From Rhodanobacteraceae bacterium (lineage in GTDB: Bacteria > Pseudomonadota > Gammaproteobacteria > Xanthomonadales > SZUA-5): 10,467 nucleotides of DNA. Both the position numbers and the translations under genes were made by a program. The DNA lies in NCBI GenBank assembly GCA_003233535.1, contig QIMA01000013.1, positions 1-10,467 on the forward strand. Direction: 5' to 3'. The notes under the pieces were generated by a model. That model did not search any database, was not told where the DNA came from, and saw only the letters and a list, made by a program, of their open reading frames with translations. This document shows positions 1 to 6,024 of this stretch, in pieces (position 1 is the first letter of the stretch; each line of letters begins with the position of its first letter).

Positions 1-1
1 G

Positions 2-421
2 GCGCCGCCAGCACCTTGGGGCGCTGCGGACAGCGATCACCACGATGAGCACGCGCAGGCCCATTCCCACGACGATACGAAGAGCATCGAACTCAAACTC
101 AACGACGGCGAACGCTGGAGCACCGATCAAGCACTGCGCACCGGCATGGAGCGAATTCGGGCAGCTGTCGCGAGCGATCACGGACCGTTGGCAGCCGAAG
201 CAGCCCTGGCAGCGGCCAATGAGATTGACGCCAGCGTGGCCTATTTGATCCAGAACTGCGAACTGGGACCGGAAGCCGACGCCAATCTGCATATCCTGCT
301 GCTGGAGATCTCCACCGCCGCGGCAGCGCTGAAAAAGGCCCCGGAAGACGGCACTGCGGTCGCGCTAGTTCATCATGTGCTGGAGCGCTACCCGCAGTTC
401 TTCGACCATCCCAACTGGTAA
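2..421 (+). CDS. DnrO-like His-rich protein, C-terminal part (5' end outside window)
   Basis: The reading frame is open from the first bases of the window to the TAA at 419-421, so this is the last 139 codons of a longer gene. An ATG at 146 exists inside the frame, but the open frame and family-like residues extend upstream of it, so I do not take it as the start. The visible part begins with an Ala/Pro stretch and a His/Asp-rich linker (five His within bases 38-70). A mostly helical domain follows, starting around LKLNDGERWSTDQALRTGM and ending FDHPNW. The 'L-N-x-G-x-x-W-x-T-D' opening and 'FDHPxW' end resemble, from memory, proteins annotated as DnrO in Xanthomonas/Lysobacter-type genomes. 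Those are presumed exported, and their role is not established to my knowledge. The His cluster could bind metal, which is inference. The signal peptide, if any, lies outside the window. Confidence 0.6.
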   Translation, partial: APPAPWGAADSDHHDEHAQAHSHDDTKSIELKLNDGERWSTDQALRTGMERIRAAVASDHGPLAAEAALAAANEIDASVAYLIQNCELGPEADANLHILLLEISTAAAALKKAPEDGTAVALVHHVLERYPQFFDHPNW

Positions 422-432
422 AGCCCCTTGGG

Positions 433-480
433 ACAACTGAACAACTCACGTGGCCGCTCTGGACGTGGCCTGAAATGGCC
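433..480. repeat. Short direct repeats downstream of the DnrO-like gene
   Basis: ACAACTGA (433-440) is followed immediately by ACAACTCA (441-448), a tandem 8-mer with one mismatch. ACGTGGCC then occurs at 448-455 and again at 463-470, a 15-base period, and a partial third copy ATGGCC lies at 475-480. The repeats are visible directly. A role as an operator or a slippage remnant is only a guess, and short repeats of this kind can occur by chance. Confidence 0.35.
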
Positions 481-619
481 GCCAGCGGCGTCAGACCCCT
501 CATCCAGAGAGTAAACTATGACCTTCGGTGCCTTAGCTGAACGCAGCCCCTAGCCTAGCCCGGCGCCCATTGCGCTGCGCTGCAGCAAGAAGCTAGACTT
601 CACGCTCGAACTATCATTC

Positions 620-644
620 AAGCCCACGATTTCGCGTGGCTTTT
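620..644 (+). terminator. Terminator-like hairpin between the DnrO-like gene and ndk
   Basis: The left arm AAGCC(C)ACG (620-628) pairs with CGTGGCTT (635-642): A620-T642, A621-T641, G622-C640, C623-G639, C624-G638, C625 bulged, A626-T637, C627-G636, G628-C635. The loop is six bases (629-634), and the stem runs into a short T tract (641-644). This is the usual shape of a rho-independent terminator, though the T tract is short. It could end the upstream transcript, which would leave ndk with its own promoter, or act as an attenuator if transcription starts upstream of it. Confidence 0.45.
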
Positions 645-650
645 CATGCT

Positions 651-707
651 AAGCTCCCAAGTCGCTCAGGGCAGGTGACAGCGGAGCTTTTTGTCTATCT
701 GCCTGAG
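651..707 (+). promoter_or_regulatory. Structured ndk leader with two competing hairpins
   Basis: A long imperfect hairpin pairs 665-680 with 692-707. It has 15 base pairs including one G-T wobble, single-base bulges at 671 and 696, and an 11-base loop (681-691). It ends only three bases before the Shine-Dalgarno AAAGGAG (711-717). A second pairing, AAGCTCC (651-657) with GGAGCTT (683-689), uses the loop of the first hairpin and encloses its left arm, so the two are hard to form together. The second is followed by T690-T692. The loop segment CTTTT (687-691) is also complementary to AAAAG (710-714) at the Shine-Dalgarno. The pairings are read directly. A regulatory function is inference, and no folding energies were computed. 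Confidence 0.4.
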
Positions 708-722
708 TAAAAAGGAGCGAAC

Positions 723-1151
723 ATGGCGCTGGAGCGCACCCTCTCAATTTTGAAACCTGATGCGGTCGCTAAGAACGCCATCGGCCAGATCCTTTCCCGC
801 TTTGAAGCGGCGGGTCTGACCATCATCGCCGCGCGCATGCAGCACCTGTCTCAGGCTGAAGCCGAGGGCTTTTACGCCGTGCACCGCGAGCGTCCGTTCT
901 TTAACGATTTGGTTAAGTTCATGACCTCCGGCCCGGTGTTTATCCAGGCGCTGGAAGGTGAGAACGCCGTTGCCGTCAATCGTGACCTGATGGGCGCCAC
1001 CGACCCGAAGCAGGCTGACGCTGGCACCATCCGCGCCGACTTTGCTAGCAGCATCGACGCCAACGCCGTGCACGGTTCCGACAGCGCTGAGAACGCGGCT
1101 AACGAAATCGCGTACTTCTTCGCTTCAAGCACGCTGTGCCCGCGAGGCTAA
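723..1151 (+). CDS. ndk: Nucleoside diphosphate kinase
   Basis: This cytosolic enzyme transfers the terminal phosphate of ATP to nucleoside diphosphates through a phosphohistidine, balancing NTP and dNTP pools. The 142-residue length matches the bacterial family (E. coli Ndk is 143). The N-terminus reads [12 protein letters not shown] with Lys11. The signature [12 protein letters not shown] carries the catalytic His117, and the protein ends in the family-typical tail (CPRG). The start is firm because AAAGGAG lies five bases before the ATG. A terminator-like hairpin and a structured leader lie upstream, suggesting ndk begins a transcription unit. rlmN follows after seven bases, the usual gammaproteobacterial order. 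Confidence 0.97.
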   Translation: MALERTLSILKPDAVAKNAIGQILSRFEAAGLTIIAARMQHLSQAEAEGFYAVHRERPFFNDLVKFMTSGPVFIQALEGENAVAVNRDLMGATDPKQADAGTIRADFASSIDANAVHGSDSAENAANEIAYFFASSTLCPRG

Positions 1152-1158
1152 GATACCG

Positions 1159-2298
1159 ATGACCGACCTACCCAGCCGCACCAACTTAATGGACCTCGAT
1201 CGTGAGGGCATGCGGGAGTTTTTTGCGGGTATGGGCGAAAAGCCATTCCGCGGTGACCAGATCATGAAATGGGTCTATCACCGCGGAGTGAGTAACTTCG
1301 AGGACATGACCGATCTAGGTAAAGTGCTGCGAGCCAAGCTCAACGAGCTAGCCGAGATCACGCCGCCGAAAGTAATGACCGAACAAATTTCGGTCGACGG
1401 CACGCGCAAGTGGCTGATCGAAGTTCAGGGCGGCGCAGTCGAGACGGTGTACATACCCGAACCGACTCGCGGAACGCTTTGTGTTTCCTCGCAAATTGGC
1501 TGCATGCTCAACTGCACATTTTGCTCAACTGCTACGCAAGGCTTCCAGCGGAACCTGTCGGCGGCCGAGATCATTGGTCAAGTTTGGCTGGCAGCGAAAG
1601 CCTTGGAGCACTGCCGAAAGACTAATCGTCGAATCACCAACGTGGTGATGATGGGCATGGGTGAACCGCTGCTCAATTTTGATGCGGTGATCACTGCGAT
1701 GGGCCTGATGCGCGACGATCTGGGTTTTGGGTTAGCCAACAAGCGCGTGACTTTGAGTACCGCAGGACTGGTCCCGGCGATCGACAAACTGTCCGCAGCT
1801 GCCGACGTTAGTCTGGCGGTTTCTTTGCATGCCCCGGTCGACGAAGTTCGCAACCAACTGGTGCCGCTGAACAAGAAGTACCCGATCGAGCAGTTGATGG
1901 AAGCGTGCAAGCGTTATCTAGTCAATCGCCCTCGAGCTAATGTGACGTTCGAATACACCTTGATCAAGGGCGTCAATGACGATCTCGCACTGGCTGACAA
2001 GTTAGTCAAACTGATGCGCCAACTGCCGTCGAAGCTCAACCTGATCCCATTCAATCCGTTTCCCGGAACGGATTACCAGTGTTCCGATGAGGATACTATC
2101 AAGGCCTTTCAGCATCGGATTAAGAGCAAGGGTGAATTTGCGGCGGTGCGCCGAACTCGGGGCCAGGATATTGATGCCGCTTGCGGTCAGCTTGTAGGAA
2201 AAGTCGCTGATCGCACCCGACGTCAGGCCGAGCACCAGTCCAAGTTGGACTTAAAGTCCGGCATTGGGATCCCGGTGCAAGTGGAACACGCGGCATGA
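1159..2298 (+). CDS. rlmN: Dual-specificity 23S rRNA/tRNA adenine-C2 methyltransferase (radical SAM)
   Basis: RlmN methylates C2 of A2503 in 23S rRNA and A37 in a set of tRNAs, tuning translation fidelity. The protein has 379 residues (E. coli 384). The radical-SAM cluster motif CxxxCxxC is CMLNCTFC, with Cys115, Cys119 and Cys122. The two further cysteines of the methyl-transfer mechanism are present: Cys108 in [10 protein letters not shown], and Cys342 in [12 protein letters not shown], the residue that carries the methyl group. The SAM-binding MGMGEP lies at 165-170. The frame is open upstream to 1042 inside ndk, but the ATG at 1159, seven bases after the ndk stop, gives the family's N-terminus and is preferred. 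Its ribosome binding site is weak. Its stop overlaps the pilF start in an ATGA (2295-2298). Confidence 0.96.
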   Translation: MTDLPSRTNLMDLDREGMREFFAGMGEKPFRGDQIMKWVYHRGVSNFEDMTDLGKVLRAKLNELAEITPPKVMTEQISVDGTRKWLIEVQGGAVETVYIPEPTRGTLCVSSQIGCMLNCTFCSTATQGFQRNLSAAEIIGQVWLAAKALEHCRKTNRRITNVVMMGMGEPLLNFDAVITAMGLMRDDLGFGLANKRVTLSTAGLVPAIDKLSAAADVSLAVSLHAPVDEVRNQLVPLNKKYPIEQLMEACKRYLVNRPRANVTFEYTLIKGVNDDLALADKLVKLMRQLPSKLNLIPFNPFPGTDYQCSDEDTIKAFQHRIKSKGEFAAVRRTRGQDIDAACGQLVGKVADRTRRQAEHQSKLDLKSGIGIPVQVEHAA

Positions 2299-3074
2299 TC
2301 ACACGCTTGCGCTACGTCACCGTCGCATTGCTGGTGACAGCGCTAGCTGGCTGTGCAATGGATGGTGCTCCCGGTTTTGTCACGCCACGCGGTGGGGTCA
2401 GCGAGGACCGTTTGAAGGCGGCCGACGTCCAGGTCAGTTTGGCCCAGGGCTACATGGCGCTAGGCAAGCGGGAGATTGCCCTGGAGCATTTGCAAAAAGC
2501 GTTGCGACTCAACCCCCGCTCAGCCGACGCGCATACAGTCTCTGGCATCCTCAACGAGCGGATTAGAAGACTAGAAAAGGCGGAGGCTCACTACCGACAA
2601 GCGGTAGCTATAGAGCCCGAATCTGGCGATATGAATAACAACTTGGGCGGATTCCTGTGTCGTGCCGGTAAGGTCGAAGAGTCCTTCCCATACTTCGACC
2701 AAGCGTTGGAAGACCCGTTCTACAAAACCCCGCAGGCCGCGCTAACCAACGCTGGCATGTGCGCGAGCTCGGCGAACCGGCCTGATTTGGCCGAAGACTA
2801 TTTGCGCCGCGCGCTAGACCGTGACCCGAATTTTTCCTCCGCGCTGTTGCCCATGGCAGTCATCTTGCACAACAGCGGCGACCACATGAAAGCGCGCGCG
2901 TTCGCTCAGCGGTATGAATTCGCAGAGGGCGACTCTGCCGAGTTTTTGTCCTTAGCGGTCAATATCGAAGAATCTTTAGGTGACGACAGAGCTGCGAAGG
3001 AATACGCTTCGCGCCTGTTGGCCGCATACCCCAACTCTGTACAGGCCCGCCAGCTGAAGGAGAAGCTGAAATGA
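2295..3074 (+). CDS. pilF: Type IV pilus biogenesis lipoprotein PilF/PilW (TPR)
   Basis: PilF (PilW in Neisseria nomenclature) is an outer-membrane lipoprotein that helps localise and multimerise the PilQ secretin of type IV pili. The 259-residue protein starts with a short positively charged segment, a hydrophobic stretch and the lipobox LAGC with lipidated Cys20. The next residue is Ala, not Asp, consistent with outer-membrane sorting. Tandem TPR units run from about residue 42 to 245, with repeat-like segments such as [20 protein letters not shown] and the following helices. Cys122 (FLCRAGK) and Cys156 (NAGMC) sit where PilF family members carry a conserved cysteine pair. The gene overlaps rlmN and rodZ by four bases each, suggesting translational coupling. 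No other pilus genes are in the window, which is normal for this locus. Confidence 0.9.
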   Translation: MITRLRYVTVALLVTALAGCAMDGAPGFVTPRGGVSEDRLKAADVQVSLAQGYMALGKREIALEHLQKALRLNPRSADAHTVSGILNERIRRLEKAEAHYRQAVAIEPESGDMNNNLGGFLCRAGKVEESFPYFDQALEDPFYKTPQAALTNAGMCASSANRPDLAEDYLRRALDRDPNFSSALLPMAVILHNSGDHMKARAFAQRYEFAEGDSAEFLSLAVNIEESLGDDRAAKEYASRLLAAYPNSVQARQLKEKLK

Positions 3075-4018
3075 GCATAGACGAGCAGGAAAGCTCGCAC
3101 GGATCGAATAACAAGATCCCCTCGTCCCTGGGTGAGTGGCTGCGTCAGTCGCGCGAAAATGCGGGATTTTCGGTTGACGAAATTGCACGTAAATTGAAGT
3201 TGGCCGGGTCGACCGTCAAAGATTTGGAAAGTGACCGCACCGACCATATCGGCGCGCCGATCTACTACAGAGGTTTCGTTCGCTCATACGCTAAGATTTT
3301 GGAACTACCAGACGAGCAAATTGAGCAGCGGCTTCGCGAATTAATCATTGTAGACCCGATGCCACGGGTGCCCGACGGTTCGATACGAGTGCGCCGGAGC
3401 CGCTGGATGGAGCGCTATACGCTCATGGCAAGCTACGTGGTCGGCACCGCATTGGTGCTGCCGCTGCTCTACTGGCTGGTAAGCGGCGATGGAACCCCGC
3501 GAATTCTGAGTGATCAAGACAGTCAAGACGTGAATTTGCCGGTTCCGGAATCCGACGCTGCAGCCGACCAAGGCGCCGACCGGGTATCCGACCCGAATAC
3601 CCTGGCTGATATCCCCGCCATCACCCCTGCCAATGGCGACGCTGCGCAGGGCGACGACGATGAAATGTCTCCGCCCGTAGCCGCATCGTTGACACCGTTT
3701 GGACTGGGCCGCGGCACAACCGTTGAGCCCAGCCCCAACCAGCTCAAGCTGGAATTGGATCAAGCAAGCTGGGTGTCGTTGGTGGATGGCAGCGGCGAAC
3801 GCTTGGTCTACCGCACACTCACGGCCGGTGAGCACCAATTCAGCGGAACGCCTCCGCTGCGCTTGCGCTTAGGCAACGTAACGAATAGTCGGTTGTTCAT
3901 CGCCGGGCAAGCCGTTGACCTGCAGGCTTATGAGCGTGGCAACGTCGCAAACTTGACGTTGAGCAATAATGCGCAAGGCCAGCTTCAAGCTGACCCGACC
4001 GACATTCAGGGCCAGTAG
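3071..4018 (+). CDS. rodZ: Cytoskeletal cell-shape protein RodZ
   Basis: RodZ is an inner-membrane protein that links the actin-like MreB filament to the peptidoglycan elongation machinery. The 315-residue protein has the expected three parts. A cytoplasmic helix-turn-helix domain spans about residues 18-92, including IARKLKLAGSTVKDLESDR and YYRGFVRSYAKILELP. One transmembrane segment spans about 118-137, preceded by basic residues (RVRRSRWMER). A periplasmic part follows: an acidic, Asp/Ala/Pro-rich linker (about 140-222) and a C-terminal beta-rich RodZ domain (about 225-303). A good Shine-Dalgarno AAGGAG (3057-3062) lies eight bases before the ATG, which also overlaps the pilF stop as ATGA. 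In E. coli and Pseudomonas ispG and hisS follow rodZ; here yfgM follows directly. Confidence 0.93.
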   Translation: MSIDEQESSHGSNNKIPSSLGEWLRQSRENAGFSVDEIARKLKLAGSTVKDLESDRTDHIGAPIYYRGFVRSYAKILELPDEQIEQRLRELIIVDPMPRVPDGSIRVRRSRWMERYTLMASYVVGTALVLPLLYWLVSGDGTPRILSDQDSQDVNLPVPESDAAADQGADRVSDPNTLADIPAITPANGDAAQGDDDEMSPPVAASLTPFGLGRGTTVEPSPNQLKLELDQASWVSLVDGSGERLVYRTLTAGEHQFSGTPPLRLRLGNVTNSRLFIAGQAVDLQAYERGNVANLTLSNNAQGQLQADPTDIQGQ

Positions 4019-4052
4019 GCGCCAGCAAACCCGCACACAGCTACACTACCCC

Positions 4053-4072
4053 TCGCCGAGTTCGCTCGGCGA
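4053..4072. other. Perfect 8-bp hairpin with TTCG loop in the rodZ-yfgM gap
   Basis: TCGCCGAG (4053-4060), loop TTCG (4061-4064) and CTCGGCGA (4065-4072) form a perfect 8-bp stem. The closing pair is G-C rather than the extra-stable C(UUCG)G type. No T tract follows on the plus strand, so it is not a classic rho-independent terminator. It could pause or partly terminate transcription, protect an mRNA end, or be a processing site. It sits in the 81-base gap where other gammaproteobacteria carry ispG and hisS. Confidence 0.6.
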
Positions 4073-4099
4073 TTCCTAGTCACGAATGAAAGCAGAACC

Positions 4100-4855
4100 A
4101 TGGCAGACGAGATTCTCGATTCGCACGAACAAGGTGAACAAGTACGTAAGTGGTTGGAGAAAAACGCCACTTCTATCGTTGTAGGGCTGCTAGTCGGCCT
4201 GTTGGCGGTTTTTGGCGGAAAGCGCTGGAGCGAGTCGCAAACGGTTCACCGCGGCGAAGCCATGGAGCAGTACCAGAAAATGATTGCTCCGGACATCGAC
4301 AGCGAGACCTTCGACGCACACTTCAAGGCACTGACCGGTTCCTATGCGGACACGCCTTATGCAGGCCTAGCCACGTTAGCTAAGGCCGAGCGTCTCATCG
4401 TCAGCGCCGATAGCGAAGCGGCAATTGCGCAGTTGCGCCAAGCAGCAGCAGAAGCGAGCCCTGCCGGGGTTAACTCGGTCGCGCGCCTGCGCTTAGCTCG
4501 AGTGCTGATCGCCGCTGACCAAAGCGACGAAGCATTGCGGCAGTTGGAGAGCATTCAGACCGCCGGTTTCAGAGCAGCCATCGCAGAAGTTCGCGGCGAC
4601 GCGCTAGCGCACAAAGGCGACCGTGCCGCCGCCGAAACTGCTTACGATAGTGCATTGAGTTATATGGACGTCGCCGCACCCGGACGCGACATGGTCGAAA
4701 TGAAACTCGGCGACGTTGCCAGTGCTGTCATTATCGCGCAGGTCTCGGAGGCTCCAGAGACAGTGAATGACGAAGCTGAGACAGAAGCAGAAACTGCGCC
4801 AGCCGAAGCGGCTCAAGACGCTGCCTCCGGAGCAGCGGAAGAGGCCAGTTCATGA
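4100..4855 (+). CDS. yfgM: YfgM-type inner-membrane TPR protein (SecYEG/PpiD ancillary factor)
   Basis: In E. coli YfgM is a single-span inner-membrane protein that associates with PpiD and the SecYEG translocon and takes part in periplasmic protein maturation. This 251-residue protein starts with a short charged cytoplasmic segment (EQVRKWLEKN). One transmembrane helix follows at about residues 23-40, then a periplasmic helical TPR-like domain (about 50-205), including the segment RLRLARVLIAADQSDEALRQ. It is longer than E. coli YfgM (about 206 residues) because of a low-complexity Glu/Ala/Thr tail (about 214-251). The ribosome binding site is weak. An ATG at 4087 is in another frame and gives no family match. 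The stop overlaps the bamB start as ATGA, and yfgM-bamB-der is the standard order. Confidence 0.9.
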   Translation: MADEILDSHEQGEQVRKWLEKNATSIVVGLLVGLLAVFGGKRWSESQTVHRGEAMEQYQKMIAPDIDSETFDAHFKALTGSYADTPYAGLATLAKAERLIVSADSEAAIAQLRQAAAEASPAGVNSVARLRLARVLIAADQSDEALRQLESIQTAGFRAAIAEVRGDALAHKGDRAAAETAYDSALSYMDVAAPGRDMVEMKLGDVASAVIIAQVSEAPETVNDEAETEAETAPAEAAQDAASGAAEEASS

Positions 4856-6015
4856 TTGACCGCAGGCTGACGCTCCCGCTGCTGATCGCGCTGGCCGCCA
4901 TTGCTGGCTGCAAGGGCGACGGTAGTAAGGCACCCAAGGACAACATAGATCCGCCTACCGAACTGGTTGATCTAGTATCCGAGCGCCAAGTCACTAAGCT
5001 TTGGTCAACTGACGTCGGTAAAGGTGCACGATTGGCCGGTGCCAACATCGGTGCAGACGTCGCCGGAGGCAAGGTCTTTGCCGCGAACCTTGAGGGCGCG
5101 ATCATGGCACTGGATGCCGGCAGCGGACGCACTGTTTGGCAAGTAGACACGGGCGTGCGTCTGGGTGGCGGCCCGGTGTCCGGCGGCGGACTTGTCGTCA
5201 TGGGCACGCTGGAAGGCGACCTACTGGTGTTCGATCTGGATGGCTCTGAGCATTGGCGTGCCAAAGTCACGTCAGAAATCGTCTCAGCCCCGGCAATTGG
5301 TCAGGGAATGGTCGTTGCGGTTAGCAATGATGGCCGCACCTTCGCCTTTGACAGCCTTACTGGTAAGCAGCGCTGGGTAGTCGATAGCGCGGTCCCAGCA
5401 CTGAGTATTCGTGGCAACGCATCGCCTATCATTGGTGAGAAACTGACCTTTATCGGACAGGCCAACGGCCGTGTTCGAGCGGTAGACAACATCTCCGGCG
5501 AGACTGAGTGGGAATCCCTACTCAGCGATACGGCCGGACGCACTGAGCTGGAACGGATGGTCGACGTGGACGGGCAAATGATGCTCATCCAGGGCGATCT
5601 TTTCGCTGTCGGCTATGAATCGAAGGCGCAAGCACTCGCTGGCGAGTCAGGCCGGGTGCTGTGGACGCGCGACTTATCGTCCTATACCGGCTTCACCCTA
5701 ACCGGCGCTGCCCTACTCGTGACCACGACTAGCGGCGAAGTCCTGAATCTGGACACGCGCAGCGGCAGCGCGCTGTGGCGGCAAGACGACCTGTTGTTTC
5801 GCTTCCTAACTACCCCAGCCGTACAGGGCGATACCGTTGTGGTTGGTGATTTCGAAGGCTTCCTGCACTGGATAAACATAGAAAGCGGCGAAGTCGTTGC
5901 ACGAGCGCGTCCAGGTAAAAAGGGCATTCGCTCGGCTCCGGTTGTCGCCGACGACGTACTTTATGCGCTCGATCTCAACGGAACGCTGTCAGCTTATCGC
6001 CTCGGCGAGGGCTAG
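4852..6015 (+). CDS. bamB: Outer-membrane assembly lipoprotein BamB
   Basis: BamB is the beta-propeller lipoprotein of the BAM complex, which folds and inserts beta-barrel proteins into the outer membrane. The 387-residue precursor starts with MIDRRL, a hydrophobic stretch and a lipobox ending in Cys20; Lys at +2 fits outer-membrane sorting. The rest is a PQQ-like eight-bladed propeller built from repeats of the type 'G-x-hydrophobic-x-ALD-x-x-SG-x-x-x-W', for example MALDAGSGRTVWQ, FAFDSLTGKQRW and LNLDTRSGSALW. The TELERMVDVD loop (231-240) corresponds to the conserved loop implicated in BamA contact in E. coli. A purine-rich GGAAGAGG (4837-4844) lies seven bases before the ATG, which overlaps the yfgM stop. 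der follows after nine bases. Confidence 0.95.
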   Translation: MIDRRLTLPLLIALAAIAGCKGDGSKAPKDNIDPPTELVDLVSERQVTKLWSTDVGKGARLAGANIGADVAGGKVFAANLEGAIMALDAGSGRTVWQVDTGVRLGGGPVSGGGLVVMGTLEGDLLVFDLDGSEHWRAKVTSEIVSAPAIGQGMVVAVSNDGRTFAFDSLTGKQRWVVDSAVPALSIRGNASPIIGEKLTFIGQANGRVRAVDNISGETEWESLLSDTAGRTELERMVDVDGQMMLIQGDLFAVGYESKAQALAGESGRVLWTRDLSSYTGFTLTGAALLVTTTSGEVLNLDTRSGSALWRQDDLLFRFLTTPAVQGDTVVVGDFEGFLHWINIESGEVVARARPGKKGIRSAPVVADDVLYALDLNGTLSAYRLGEG

Positions 6016-6024
6016 GCAGCGATC

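Larger units (their letters stand above)
422..722. other. Intergenic region upstream of ndk
   Basis: This 301-base stretch contains no convincing gene. From left to right it holds short direct repeats (433-480), a -10-like TATCAT at 612-617 without a recognisable -35, a terminator-like hairpin (620-644) and a structured leader (651-707). It ends with the Shine-Dalgarno sequence AAAGGAG at 711-717. The ndk promoter must lie here if ndk is not read through from the upstream gene, but I could not identify it with confidence. An 11-codon ATG frame at 518-553 has no good ribosome binding site and is not called. Confidence 0.7.

Noticed and set aside
45..248. 67-codon plus-strand frame at the left edge
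   Set aside because: It is in another frame from the DnrO-like gene, is low-complexity, and has no ribosome binding site.
99..503. 134-codon minus-strand frame over the DnrO-like gene
   Set aside because: Arg/Pro/Ser-rich shadow frame; the plus-strand frame has family-like sequence up to its stop.
518..553. Short ATG frame of 11 codons upstream of ndk as a leader peptide
   Set aside because: No clear ribosome binding site and no run of regulatory codons, and the terminator-like hairpin lies well beyond its stop.
1042..1158. Upstream extension of rlmN into ndk
   Set aside because: The frame is open but lies inside the ndk 3' end. The extra residues do not look like RlmN, and the ATG at 1159 gives the usual length and N-terminus.
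3341..3838. 165-codon open frame on the minus strand inside rodZ
   Set aside because: It lies fully opposite a clear rodZ gene, has a composition expected of a shadow frame, and shows no recognisable domain or start signal.
4087..4099. ATG at 4087 as an alternative start before yfgM
   Set aside because: It is in a different frame and gives no family-like sequence; the ATG at 4100 gives the expected charged N-terminus and membrane helix.
4731..5270. 179-codon open frame on the minus strand across yfgM and bamB
   Set aside because: Ser/Pro/Arg-rich shadow of two well-supported genes, with no motif of any family I know.
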